From Kutzneria chonburiensis (GTDB lineage Bacteria; Actinomycetota; Actinomycetes; Mycobacteriales; Pseudonocardiaceae), in contig NZ_CP097263.1 in assembly GCF_028622115.1 (NCBI RefSeq), forward strand, positions 3,534,001 to 3,598,000: DNA of 64,000 nt, in the 5' to 3' direction. Position 1 is the first letter of the stretch; the number at the start of each line of letters is the position of its first letter. The notes beneath the pieces are model-generated. The model made no database searches, was not told the DNA's origin, and was given only the letters and a program-made list of their open reading frames with translations. Of the stretch, positions 35,379-44,258 are shown piece after piece. Position numbers and translations under genes: made by a program.

Positions 35379-36161
35379 ATGAGTCGGCTTCATGACGAGG
35401 GAGTGCCGGTGGGGGACAGCGCGGAACGGCAGGACGACAACCAGGGCGAGCGGTACCGGCCGGGATATGAGCTGGTGGCCGAGCGGCTGCTCCAGCACAT
35501 CGCGGAGCAGAACCTGCGCCCGGGCGACCGGCTGCCGACCGAACAGGGCCTGGCCGAACTGCTGGGCACGACCCGCAACCAGATGCGTGAGGCGGTGAAG
35601 GTGCTGGCGGCGATCGGACGCCTCAACGTCCGACGCGGCGCGGGGATCTTCGTGGCGGCGTCCGACAAGACGGCGGCCGACGAGGAGCTGGCCCACTTCC
35701 AGCCGACGGACATGGCCCACGTGTCGATGCTGCTGGACTTCCGCCGGCTGGTCGAGACGGAGACGGCCCGCCGCGCGGCCTCGCTGGCCACGCCCATCCA
35801 GGTGCGCAAGCTCCGCGAGACCGCGGCGGAATCGCTGCGCACGGGGGCGGCGATGGACGTGCAGGGTTTTGCCGAGGCGGACAAGCACTTCCACGACGCG
35901 GTGGCCATCGCCGCCGACAACATCTTCCTCCAGGCCAACGTGGTCAACGTGCGGCGCTTCGCCGCGCAGACCGACACCCTGCTGTTCCACGGCGACGTGC
36001 CGGGCTCGCTGGAGGTCGCCGGCCGCCAGCACCTGGCCATCGCCGAGGCCATCGCCGACGGCGACCCGGACCGGGCGGTGCAGCTGATGGCCGCCCACAT
36101 CGACACCACCCAGCGCCAGTTCGAACGCAAGATCCGCAACCGGATGTTCAAGCTCGACTGA
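35379..36161 (+). CDS. GntR/FadR-type transcriptional regulator
   Basis: 260 residues. The winged helix (about 28-92) reads YELVAERLLQHIAEQNLRPG, RLPTEQGLAELLGTTRNQMREAV and LNVRRGAGIFV. The FCD ligand domain has DFRRLVETETARRAA, FAEADKHFHDAV and AGRQHLAIAEAI, supplying the Asp and His residues that coordinate metal and carboxylate ligands in FadR-type proteins. It precedes an acid-sugar dehydratase and sugar transport genes, so a sugar acid is the likely effector (inference). ATG 35379 was picked; GTG-type alternatives downstream are less likely. Confidence 0.92.
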   Translation: MSRLHDEGVPVGDSAERQDDNQGERYRPGYELVAERLLQHIAEQNLRPGDRLPTEQGLAELLGTTRNQMREAVKVLAAIGRLNVRRGAGIFVAASDKTAADEELAHFQPTDMAHVSMLLDFRRLVETETARRAASLATPIQVRKLRETAAESLRTGAAMDVQGFAEADKHFHDAVAIAADNIFLQANVVNVRRFAAQTDTLLFHGDVPGSLEVAGRQHLAIAEAIADGDPDRAVQLMAAHIDTTQRQFERKIRNRMFKLD

Positions 36162-36237
36162 CGCCACAACTCCAGCACCACGCCGCGGACCCGGCGTGGC
36201 GATGCCCCTGCCCGCGACACTCCACACTGGACGGACC

Positions 36238-37335
36238 TTGAAGATCACGCACGTCGAGTCGCACCGGATCCACGTCCCGGCAACCGATCCGCCGTTCCAC
36301 TGGCGCGACGGCCTGGCCGGCAGCCCGGCCAAGGGCGAGGGCGCGGTGCTGCGCATCGGCACGGACGCCGGCGTCGAAGGCGTCGCGGTGTTCGCCCGCC
36401 CGGGGGCGGCCGTGCTGCTGGACGACCTCGTGGACCGGCTGTTCCGGGACGAGCTGGTCGGCCAGGATCCGTTGCGCCGCGAGTGGATCTGGCACCGGAT
36501 GTGGGAGCTGGACCGGATCCACGAGCTCCCGCTGCCCACCCTGGGGCTGGTGGACATCGCGCTCTGGGACCTCGCCGGCCGCCTCTACGGCCAACCCGTG
36601 TGGCAGGTGCTCGGCGGCTACCGCGACGCGATCCCGGCCTACGCCTCAACGTCCACTTTCGACAGTACCGAGGAATTCCTCGACGTCGCCGACCAATGCC
36701 TCAAACTGGGCTATCGCGGCATCAAGCTGCACGCCTGGGGCGACGCCCGGCGCGACGCCGCGCTGTGCCTCGCGCTGAGGGAGCATGTGGGCCCCGAGGT
36801 ACCGTTGATGTACGACGGCTCGGCCGGCTTCGACCTGCCCGACGCCGTGTACCTGGGACAGGCGCTGAGCGAGGCCGACTACCTCTGGTACGAGGAGCCG
36901 ATGCGCGAATTCAGTGTCACGGCGTACAAACAGCTCGCCACGCAGGTCCGGGTGCCGCTACTGGTGGCCGAGACCTCGGACGGCGCGCACATGAACTCCG
37001 GCGACTTCATCGCCGCCGGGGCCGCCACGTTCGGTGTCCGCACCGGCACCACGTTGCGCGGCGGAATCACCGGGGCCATGCGCACCGCGCACCTGGCCGA
37101 CGCCTACCGGCTGCGCGCGGAGGTGCACGGCTCGGACATCCCGAACCACCACCTGTGCATGGCCATCTCGAACACCACGTACTACGAGTCGCTGGTGACG
37201 TCGACGTCCGTCCGGCGGGAACGCCACGTGGACGCCGAGGGGCTCGTCCACGCCCCGACCTCGCCCGGCATCGCCCTCCCCGCCGAATTCGGCTACGGCG
37301 CCACCCTGTCGCCGTACGTGGAGCGCGCCGCCTGA
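36238..37335 (+). CDS. Enolase-superfamily (mandelate racemase/acid-sugar dehydratase) enzyme
   Basis: 365 residues from TTG 36238, where the N-terminal strand MKITHVESHRIHVP expected of the family begins; ATG 36196 would add 14 residues with no family counterpart. Motifs: substrate-side GIKLHAWG (Lys near 162), metal ligands in MYDGSAGFD, WYEEPM and VAETSDG, and HGSDIPNHH near 300. The barrel places it with muconate-lactonizing or mandelate racemase-type enzymes; context (GntR, sugar ABC transporter) favours dehydration of a sugar acid to a 2-keto-3-deoxy product. The ABC genes follow at 31 bp in the same direction. Confidence 0.85.
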   Translation: MKITHVESHRIHVPATDPPFHWRDGLAGSPAKGEGAVLRIGTDAGVEGVAVFARPGAAVLLDDLVDRLFRDELVGQDPLRREWIWHRMWELDRIHELPLPTLGLVDIALWDLAGRLYGQPVWQVLGGYRDAIPAYASTSTFDSTEEFLDVADQCLKLGYRGIKLHAWGDARRDAALCLALREHVGPEVPLMYDGSAGFDLPDAVYLGQALSEADYLWYEEPMREFSVTAYKQLATQVRVPLLVAETSDGAHMNSGDFIAAGAATFGVRTGTTLRGGITGAMRTAHLADAYRLRAEVHGSDIPNHHLCMAISNTTYYESLVTSTSVRRERHVDAEGLVHAPTSPGIALPAEFGYGATLSPYVERAA

Positions 37336-37366
37336 TCGTTTTCCACCCCGCCCCGAAGGACCGACA

Positions 37367-38725
37367 ATGACGTCACACCAGCGCCGCCTCGTCCACGCGC
37401 TCACGGCCGTGCTCGCCATCGGCGTGCTCGCCGCCGCCTGCGCCAGCGCGGATCCCAACGCCGCCACCGAAACCACGGCGGCCAGCTTCACGCCCCAGCC
37501 CCAGGACGCCACCGCGAAGATCACCGTCTGGGCCGACTCGACCCGGCTGCCCTCGGTGCAGGCCTACCAGAAGGCCAATCCGACCGTGCCGATGGACGTC
37601 GTCACCTACGACGGATCCGCTGACGGCTCAACGTATCTGCAGACCAAGGTGCAGCTGTTCGACCGGACCGGCAGCGGCTGGCCGGACGTGGTGTTCGCGT
37701 CGCCGACCGACGTCACCTGGGCCTCACAGCCGACCGGCCCGAGCGCGCAAGCGTTCGCGGCCCCGGTCGACGAGGGCCTGGTGCCGGCCGACACGCTGAA
37801 GAACTTCGCCACCGGATCCCTTGCGCCGTGCCAGTTCGACGGCCACACCTACTGCCTGCGCAACGACATCGCCCAGGTCGTGCTGTGGTACAACAAGTCC
37901 CTGCTGGACCAGTTCGGCTACCAGGTGCCCACGACCTGGGAGGAGTACCAGGCGCTGGGCGAGAAGGTGGCCAAGGAGCACCCCGGCTACCTGGTCGGCG
38001 CGATCGGCGACACCAACTCGCACGAGTCCTACTTCTGGTCGGCGCAGTGCCCGGCCCAGCAGCTGACCGACGCCAAGACACTGCGGTCCAACCTCCAGGA
38101 CCCGCACTGCACCAAGATGGCCTGGCTGCTCGACGACCTGGTCAAGGCCGGATCCGTGTCCAAGCAAGGCTTCTTCGGACAGGGCTTCGCCAAGGACAAC
38201 GCCGGCAAGGTGCTGATGGCCTACGGCCCGTCCTGGTACGGCAAGTACCTGTTCGACTCGGCGTTCAAGACGCCGGCCGGGCAGCTGGCCGCCGCGGCCC
38301 CGCTGAAGTGGCAGGGCGAGTCGAAGACGTACACCGGCAATGTCGGCGGTGGCGTGTGGATGATCTCCTCGCACAGCAGGAACCTCAAGGCCGCCACGGC
38401 GTTGGCGTCCTGGCTGACCACGTCGGACGACAACCTCAAGGGCGCGCCGACCTACCCGGCCTACTCCCCCGGCGCCAAGGCGTGGCTGGCCAACCCGGCC
38501 AACAAGGACTACTTCGCCACCGACGTGTCCGGTGTGTTCCAGCAGGCCGCCGACGAGGTCTGGACCGGGTGGGGCAACACGAAGTTCAGCGACGCCACGG
38601 CGTGGTCCAGTGTCGTGCTGCCGGCGGTGACCGCGGGCAGGACGCTGACCGAGACGCTTCCGCTGTGGCAGAACGAGATCGCCAGCGAGGCCAAGTCCGT
38701 CGGCTACACGGTGACCACGCAGTGA
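37367..38725 (+). CDS. ABC transporter sugar-binding lipoprotein
   Basis: 452 residues. Lipobox VLAAAC places the lipid-anchored Cys at 25. The mature part is a family 1 extracellular solute-binding fold: KITVWADSTRLP, YLQTKVQLFDRTGSGWPDVVF, and a C-terminal hinge segment with PAYSPGAKAWL. It delivers a mono- or oligosaccharide to the two permeases downstream; its stop overlaps the first permease start by 4 nt. Three Cys in the mature region (LAPCQFD, HTYCLRN, SAQCPAQ) are unusual for the family and could form a disulfide. Ligand not readable. Confidence 0.92.
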   Translation: MTSHQRRLVHALTAVLAIGVLAAACASADPNAATETTAASFTPQPQDATAKITVWADSTRLPSVQAYQKANPTVPMDVVTYDGSADGSTYLQTKVQLFDRTGSGWPDVVFASPTDVTWASQPTGPSAQAFAAPVDEGLVPADTLKNFATGSLAPCQFDGHTYCLRNDIAQVVLWYNKSLLDQFGYQVPTTWEEYQALGEKVAKEHPGYLVGAIGDTNSHESYFWSAQCPAQQLTDAKTLRSNLQDPHCTKMAWLLDDLVKAGSVSKQGFFGQGFAKDNAGKVLMAYGPSWYGKYLFDSAFKTPAGQLAAAAPLKWQGESKTYTGNVGGGVWMISSHSRNLKAATALASWLTTSDDNLKGAPTYPAYSPGAKAWLANPANKDYFATDVSGVFQQAADEVWTGWGNTKFSDATAWSSVVLPAVTAGRTLTETLPLWQNEIASEAKSVGYTVTTQ

Positions 38726-39648
38726 CCACTGTGGACACTCCACTGGTCGCCCCGGCTCGCCGCGCCACCGCGCGGCGGGTCCGGGCCGCCGGGATCTCCG
38801 GGCCGCTGTTCGTCAGCGGATATGTGGTGCTGCTGCTGGCCTTCGGCGTGCTGCCCACCCTGTACGCGGTGTACCTGGCGTTCACCAACGTGCGCGGGCA
38901 GTTCACCGGGCTGAACCAGTTCGTCCGGGTGCTCCAGGACTACCGGTTCTGGCCGGCGTTCGGCAACATCCTGGTGTACCTGGTGTTCTGGCTGCTGCTC
39001 ATCGTGATCCTCACGGTCGGCGTGGCGGTGGTGCTGCGCAGCCGCATGCCGGCCCCGCTGTCCGCGGCGCTGCGGTTCCTGTACTACATCCCGGGCGCGC
39101 TGGCCGGTGTGGCCAGCGTGCTGGTGTGGCTGTTCATGCTGGACCCGTCGGTGAGCCCGGTCGGCTGGCTGCTGAAGTCGTTGGGCCTCAACACCTTCGC
39201 CGAGGTGCTCGCCCCCGGCCAGCTGTCGCTGATCTTCGCGCTGATCGCGTTCTGGACCGGGGCCGGCGGCTGGATCGTGGTGATGTACGGGGCGCTGAAC
39301 AACATTCCACAGGAGGTGCTGGAGGCGGCCCGGATGGACGGCGCCGGCCCGTGGCGGCTGGCCCTGCACATCCAGATCCCGATGATCCGCAAGTGGATTG
39401 TGTACATGGTGATCCTGGCCTTCGCCGCCGGCACGCAGCTGTTCGTGGAGCCGCAGCTGTTGCAGACGGCCTCGCTGGGCCGGGTCAGCCCGACCTGGTC
39501 GCCCAACCAGCTGGCCTACTCCTACGCGTTCCAGCACGGCGACTTCAACGGGGCCGCCGCGATCTCCCTGGTGCTGCTGGTGATCGGCCTGCTCGGGGCC
39601 GGACTGCTGGTGACAAGGTCGGGCCTGTTCAAGGTGGATGAGCAATGA
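38722..39648 (+). CDS. Sugar ABC transporter permease (MalF-like)
   Basis: 308 residues from GTG 38722, overlapping the binding-protein stop (GTGA). Six transmembrane helices, first at about 27-50 (LFVSGYVVLLLAFGVLP). The EAA loop that docks on the ATPase reads LEAARMDGAGPWRLALHI (about 207-224). It forms the channel with the next gene. GTG 38731 would be nearly equal. No ATPase is in the locus, so a shared one of the MsiK type must be supplied from elsewhere (known for actinomycete CUT1 transporters). Confidence 0.93.
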   Translation: MTTVDTPLVAPARRATARRVRAAGISGPLFVSGYVVLLLAFGVLPTLYAVYLAFTNVRGQFTGLNQFVRVLQDYRFWPAFGNILVYLVFWLLLIVILTVGVAVVLRSRMPAPLSAALRFLYYIPGALAGVASVLVWLFMLDPSVSPVGWLLKSLGLNTFAEVLAPGQLSLIFALIAFWTGAGGWIVVMYGALNNIPQEVLEAARMDGAGPWRLALHIQIPMIRKWIVYMVILAFAAGTQLFVEPQLLQTASLGRVSPTWSPNQLAYSYAFQHGDFNGAAAISLVLLVIGLLGAGLLVTRSGLFKVDEQ

Positions 39649-40511
39649 GACGCGTTCTCGGCGTGACCGTCGTGACGGTGATCCTGCTGGTGCTGCTGGC
39701 TTTCTTCGTGCTGCCGGCGCTGTGGCTGGTGCTGGCGCCGACGAAGACGGCCGGGCAGCTGGCCGGCGAGTCGCCGTTGTCGTTCGGATCGCTGGCCAAC
39801 ATCGGCCTGGCCTGGCAGCATCTGACCAGTTTCGAGGACGGCGTGCTGTTCGTGTGGCTGCGCAACTCGGCGGTGTACGCGGTCGGCGCGCTGATCGTCA
39901 CGCTGGTCACCAGCATTCCGGCCGGCTATGCCTTGGCGCTGACCAGGTTCCGGGGACGCAAGCTGCTGCTCACGGTCACCCTGATCGTCATGATCATGCC
40001 GTCGGCCGCGCTGGTGCTGCCGGTGTTCCTCGAGCTCAACCTGGTGCACCTGATCGGCACCGCGTGGTCGATCATCCTGCCGTTCTCGTTCTACCCGTTC
40101 GGCGTGTACCTGGTGTACATCTACTTCGCCACCAGCCTGCCGCGCGAGCTGCTGTCGGCGGCCCGGCTGGACGGGGCGTCGGAGTGGCAGATCTTCACCC
40201 GGATCGCGCTGCCGCTGGCCACGCCGGTGGTCGGGCTGGTGGCGTTCTTCAGCTTCGTCGGCAACTGGAACAACTTCTTCCTGCCCTACCTGGTGCTGCC
40301 CAGCAGCGACGCGTTCCCGATCCAGGTCGGGCTCAACCAGCTGCTGTCGTCGACGCCGTCGTTCAATCCGGTCGCCGGCGCCGGCCTGAACATCACCAGC
40401 CCCGAGCTGGCACTGGCCATCATCGTCGCGGTGCTGCCGGTGCTCGTGCTGTTCCTGTTCTCCCAGCGCACCCTCGTGTCGGGGATGCTCGCCGGGGCCA
40501 CCAAGGAGTAA
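39645..40511 (+). CDS. Sugar ABC transporter permease (MalG-like)
   Basis: 288 residues, ATG overlapping the previous stop by 4 nt (ATGA). Six helices, the first LLVLLAFFVLPALWLVLAP. The EAA loop is SAARLDGASEWQIFTRIALP (about 170-189). NSAVYAVGALIVTLVTSIPAGYALA carries the periplasmic-side pattern of the MalG subset. It completes the transporter. The next gene, a secreted beta-helix protein, begins 28 bp later and probably shares the transcript. Confidence 0.93.
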   Translation: MRRVLGVTVVTVILLVLLAFFVLPALWLVLAPTKTAGQLAGESPLSFGSLANIGLAWQHLTSFEDGVLFVWLRNSAVYAVGALIVTLVTSIPAGYALALTRFRGRKLLLTVTLIVMIMPSAALVLPVFLELNLVHLIGTAWSIILPFSFYPFGVYLVYIYFATSLPRELLSAARLDGASEWQIFTRIALPLATPVVGLVAFFSFVGNWNNFFLPYLVLPSSDAFPIQVGLNQLLSSTPSFNPVAGAGLNITSPELALAIIVAVLPVLVLFLFSQRTLVSGMLAGATKE

Positions 40512-40539
40512 CCGTTTCAACGATGTCTCGGGAGTGTCC

Positions 40540-43302
40540 ATGCACCATCGTTTCACGGGCGCGGCGTTAGCCGTGCTGTTGGCGGCCGGCACGGTCGTCG
40601 TGTCCACTTCGGACGCCGCAGCCGCGGCCGGCACCACGTTCTACGCGGCGCCGGACGGCCACGGCTCGGTGTGCAGCCAGCAGAATCCCTGCGATCTGCG
40701 CACCGCCCAGGGCAAGGTCCGCAACGCCACCGCGTCGATGTCGTCCGACATCACGGTGGTCCTGGCCAACGGCACCTACCGGCTGGACAAGACGTTCAGC
40801 CTGGACGCGGCGGCCGGCGACTCGGCGACCGGCGGCCACACCGTCAGCTACCAGGCCGCGCCCGGCGCGCACCCGGTGCTCAGCGGCGGCCAGCAGGTCA
40901 ACGGCTGGAAGCAGGGCGCAGGCGGCGTCTGGTCGGCCAACGTCCCGGCCGGCACCGACACCCGGCAGCTGTACGTGGACGGCGTGCGGGCCACTCGGGC
41001 CTCCGGGCAGAACCCGACCGGCTTCAGCCGGACCTCGACCGGCTACACCACCTCCAACACCACGATCGAGGGCTGGCACAACCCGTCCGACGTCGAGTTC
41101 GTGTACGAGGTCAGCTGGACCGAGGTGCGCTGCGGCGTGGCCTCGGTGTCCGGCAACACCATCACCATGAAGCAGCCGTGCTTCGACAACTCGACCAAGA
41201 AGCCGTACGGCGTCAACATCGACCAACCGTCCTACGTGGAGAACGCGCGGGAGCTGCTGGACAACCCGGGCGAGTTCTACCTGGACAAGCCGTCGCACAC
41301 GCTGTACTACATGCCGCGTGAGGGCCAGGACCTGCGCAGCGCCGACGTCGAGATCCCGCGCCTCCAGACGATCGTCCATGGCACCGGCACGGCGTCGAAC
41401 CCGTTGCGCGGCTTGAGCTTCAAGGGAATCACCGTGCAGTACGGCGGCTGGACGGAGTCCAGCGGGCCGGACGGCTTCTCCGAGGTGCAGGCCAACATGC
41501 GGCTCACCGGCCCGGACGCCTGGGACCGGCAGGGCTCGTGCAACCGGTTCTCCCAGACCAATCCCGGCACCTGCCCGTACGGCAACTGGACCATGACCCC
41601 GGGCAACGTGGTCTTCGACCACACCGAGGGCCTTTCGTTGCAGGGCAACACCTTCCAGCACCTGGGCGCGGCCGGCCTGCAACTGGGCCAGTACGTGCAC
41701 GACTCGTCGGTCACCGGCAACACCTTCACCGACATCTCGGCCAACGGCATCGAGATCGGCAACGGCGCCGACGCCAATCCCGCTGACCTCGCCGTGATCC
41801 CGGCCGACAACACGATCGCCGACAACTGGGTGCACCACGTGGCCGTCGAGTACACCGGCGGCGTCGGCATCTTCCAGGGCTACGCGCGGTACGACACCAT
41901 CAGCCACAACCAGGTCAACGACGTGCCCTACAGCGGCATCAGCTCGAACTGGGGCTGGGGCTGGAACCCGAACACGAAGTCGGCCGGCAACAAGATCGTC
42001 AACAACCTGATCTTCGACCACCTGCAGCTGCACATCGACGGCGGCGGCATCTACGTGGTCGGCGAGGAGGGCCAGTCCATCCAGACCGGCCTGCTCATCG
42101 ACGGCAATGTGGTGCGCAACGGGGCGGGCTTCGGGCACTCGATCTACACCGACGGCGGCAGCCACTACATCACCGAGACCAACAACGCCGAGTTCGGCAA
42201 CGACACCAACTCGTTCGGCGGCAGCAAGGAAGCCAACAACCCGTACGGGGACTTCGTCTTCACCGACAACTACTACGAGCACACCACGCCCGACTGGCCG
42301 GCCGGTGACCCGACCAACCTGACCCTGGCCAACAACCACCAGGTCTCCTACGACGGCACCGGCGTGCCGGCGTCGCTCATCGCCAACGCCGGCCTTGAGC
42401 CGCAGTACAGGTCGCTCACCGCGGCCCCGGCCGGCGTCTCGCCGAAGAACCTGGCCGCCGGCAAGCCCGTGCAGGCCCAGTTCCTCGACGGCAGCACCGC
42501 CCAGCTCCAGCCCGAGTCGCAGCTCTCCTATGCCACGGACGGCAATCCCGCCACGTACATCCAGGCCAGCGGGCAGTTCCGGTGGCAACTCGTGGTCGAC
42601 CTCCAGCAGACGCAGTCCCTCGGCTACGTCACGGTCGGCATGCCGCAGCCGCACTTCGCCACCGACTTCCACGTCGACGCCTCCACCGACGGCGCCGCGT
42701 GGACGACGGTCGGCACCGTGCACGGCAGCGGCTGGGGCTCCGTCCCGGTCGACTTCGCCACCCCGGTGACCGCCCGCTACCTGCGCGTCGTCGCCGACAA
42801 GCCGGACGACTGGGGCCAGCGCGGCGACCAGATGGCCATCAGCGAGATCGGGGCCTACGCCGCCTGCGCCACGCCCGACAACCTGGCAGCCCATCGCCCG
42901 GCCCAGGCGTACTTCATCGACGGAACGCAGGCCCTGATGCAGCCCAACTCCACGCCCGCCCTCGGCACCGACGGCGACGTGAACACCTGGACCCAGGCCA
43001 CGCAGCGCTACCGCTGGTCGTACCAGGTCGATCTCCAGCAGGCGAAGTCGTTCAACGTGGTCGCGCTGACGATGCCGGCCGACAAGTTCGCCACCCGGTT
43101 CCACATCGACGTCTCGGCCGACGGTTCCACCTTCTACACCGTCGCCCGCCGGGTCGACGCGGCCGGCGGCGTCACCGGCGTGCAGCTCGACCAGACAGTC
43201 AACGCCCGCTACGTCAAGGTCGTCGCCGACCGCCCCGACGACGGCGGGCAGACCGGCGGCCAGATGGCGGTCAGCGAACTCGCCGTCTACGCCGGCAAAT
43301 AA
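40540..43302 (+). CDS. Secreted right-handed beta-helix protein with two discoidin (F5/8C) modules
   Basis: 920 residues, ATG 40540 with GGGAG five bases upstream. Signal peptide 1-28. Residues about 35-620 are a beta-helix: TFYAAPDGHGS at the start, ENARELLDNPGEFYLDKPSHTLYYMP in the middle, and repeated SSVTGNTF, ISHNQVND turns. ELLDNPGEFYLD plus LYYMPR is the pattern of GH141-like glycosidases (inference). Two C-terminal F5/8C modules follow (about 640-780 and 785-920; ARYLRVVADKPDDWGQ, ARYVKVVADRPDDGGQ), likely carbohydrate binding. It probably releases sugars for the adjacent ABC transporter. Enzyme specificity is open; lyase is an alternative. Confidence 0.85.
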   Translation: MHHRFTGAALAVLLAAGTVVVSTSDAAAAAGTTFYAAPDGHGSVCSQQNPCDLRTAQGKVRNATASMSSDITVVLANGTYRLDKTFSLDAAAGDSATGGHTVSYQAAPGAHPVLSGGQQVNGWKQGAGGVWSANVPAGTDTRQLYVDGVRATRASGQNPTGFSRTSTGYTTSNTTIEGWHNPSDVEFVYEVSWTEVRCGVASVSGNTITMKQPCFDNSTKKPYGVNIDQPSYVENARELLDNPGEFYLDKPSHTLYYMPREGQDLRSADVEIPRLQTIVHGTGTASNPLRGLSFKGITVQYGGWTESSGPDGFSEVQANMRLTGPDAWDRQGSCNRFSQTNPGTCPYGNWTMTPGNVVFDHTEGLSLQGNTFQHLGAAGLQLGQYVHDSSVTGNTFTDISANGIEIGNGADANPADLAVIPADNTIADNWVHHVAVEYTGGVGIFQGYARYDTISHNQVNDVPYSGISSNWGWGWNPNTKSAGNKIVNNLIFDHLQLHIDGGGIYVVGEEGQSIQTGLLIDGNVVRNGAGFGHSIYTDGGSHYITETNNAEFGNDTNSFGGSKEANNPYGDFVFTDNYYEHTTPDWPAGDPTNLTLANNHQVSYDGTGVPASLIANAGLEPQYRSLTAAPAGVSPKNLAAGKPVQAQFLDGSTAQLQPESQLSYATDGNPATYIQASGQFRWQLVVDLQQTQSLGYVTVGMPQPHFATDFHVDASTDGAAWTTVGTVHGSGWGSVPVDFATPVTARYLRVVADKPDDWGQRGDQMAISEIGAYAACATPDNLAAHRPAQAYFIDGTQALMQPNSTPALGTDGDVNTWTQATQRYRWSYQVDLQQAKSFNVVALTMPADKFATRFHIDVSADGSTFYTVARRVDAAGGVTGVQLDQTVNARYVKVVADRPDDGGQTGGQMAVSELAVYAGK

Positions 43303-43308
43303 CCCCGA

Positions 43309-43395
43309 ACCCCCGCGAGTCCCGCTTACCGTCACACCGAAATGCCGAATCCGTTTCGTGCTTTCGGTGTGACGCTGGGCGGGACTCGCGGGGGT
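43309..43395. terminator. 87-nt two-step hairpin
   Basis: Outer arms of 17 nt (starting ACCCCCGCGAG, 43309-43325 and 43379-43395) are perfectly complementary. An unpaired 5-nt bulge on each side follows, then inner perfect 12-bp arms GTCACACCGAAA (43331-43342) and its complement (43362-43373), then a 19-nt loop. It ends the carbohydrate locus and covers the stop of the AbfB remnant. Confidence 0.8.
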
Positions 43396-43568
43396 CAGGG
43401 GACCAGGCCGAAACCGCGGTCGACCAGGGTGAACAGGAAGTCGTCCTCCGGGTCGCCGGTGGGGGTGAGCGCGCCGAGGAAGTCGCGGTGTCGAATGTAG
43501 TGATCGGGAAAGTTGTGCGAGCGAAATTTCCAGGTCGGCGAGGTCACGGCCGACAAGTCGCGCGCCGA
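43395..43568 (-). pseudogene. AbfB-type (arabinofuranosidase-binding) domain remnant
   Basis: A minus-strand frame ending at 43395 contains FRSHNFPDHYIRHRDFLGAL and DPEDDFLFTLVDRGFGLVP, the end of an AbfB beta-trefoil (family pattern S-x-NFPxxYIRHRxF). Only about 55 residues resemble the domain; upstream the frame has no signal peptide or start and runs antisense through the TetR gene. It looks like the 3' end of a lost secreted glycosidase. No other gene is visible from 43303 to 43654. Confidence 0.55.
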
Positions 43569-43654
43569 TGGGCGTGTCGTTAGCCACCCGATCGGGCTTC
43601 CACCCAGACGGGGGCAGGGTGGCGCGTGCCGAATGCACAATGGTTTTCCGGCAT

Positions 43655-44203
43655 TCAGGTGAGCAGGATGCGGAAGAGCCGTTCGAGTGTGTCGACGAGG
43701 ACGGCGTCGTCGGCCTCGTTCAGGGCCGTGCTGCCGATGACCGTGCGCATCAGCCAGAAGCCGTTGATCAACGCCAGGGCGATCGCAACGTCGGGGCGGG
43801 CGGCGCCGGAGACCTCGAGGGCGTGTTTCTCGACGTGCTTCTCGATGCCGGCGCGCAGGATCTCGGCGGCGCGAGGGTTGGCAGCGGAGCGTAGGACCAG
43901 CAGGAACGGGTCGAGGGTGTCGGCCTCGGGGGCGGTGCGGCGGACGAGGGCGGCGGCGATGTCGTGGGCCAGGGTGCGCGGGTCGCTGCCCAGCACGGTC
44001 CGCTCGGTGACGGAGACGTCCACGACCTCGGCGAACAGCCCCTCCTTGGAGCCGAAGTAGCGGTTGACCAGCATCGCCGTGACGCCGGCGGCGGCAGCGA
44101 TCTCCCGCACGCCGACGCCGTCGTACCCCGCGCGGGTGAAGGCCTCGACCCCCGCGCGCAGGATCGCCTCCCGCGTCGCCGCCGCATCCCGTCGATGAAC
44201 CAT
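43655..44203 (-). CDS. TetR-family transcriptional regulator
   Basis: 182 residues, ATG 44203. The HTH (about 9-55) reads REAILRAGVEAFTRAGYDGVG, VREIAAAAGVTAMLVNRYFGS and KEGLFAEVV. The C-terminal ligand domain is helical and variable. Its start codon touches a 16-bp palindrome that lies in the promoter shared with the divergent SDR gene, so it most likely represses both itself and the SDR. The ligand is probably the SDR substrate or a drug (inference). Confidence 0.92.
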   Translation of the reverse strand: MVHRRDAAATREAILRAGVEAFTRAGYDGVGVREIAAAAGVTAMLVNRYFGSKEGLFAEVVDVSVTERTVLGSDPRTLAHDIAAALVRRTAPEADTLDPFLLVLRSAANPRAAEILRAGIEKHVEKHALEVSGAARPDVAIALALINGFWLMRTVIGSTALNEADDAVLVDTLERLFRILLT

Positions 44204-44244
44204 GTCTACGAGTGTAGACTAAGCTCAAGTCTACAGGCGTATAC
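44204..44244. promoter_or_regulatory. Two operator sites between TetR and SDR genes
   Basis: GTCTAC-GAGT-GTAGAC (44204-44219) is a perfect palindrome. A second, imperfect copy GTCTAC-AGGC-GTATAC lies at 44229-44244. Both fall in the 55-bp divergent gap, with centre spacing of 25 bp, which suits two TetR dimers. Confidence 0.7.
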
Positions 44245-44258
44245 ATCGTGGAGTGATC

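Noticed and set aside
40567-43638. Minus-strand frame of 1023 codons opposite the beta-helix gene
   Set aside because: Val/Gly/Arg-rich shadow with no family resemblance; the plus strand has signal peptide and discoidin motifs.
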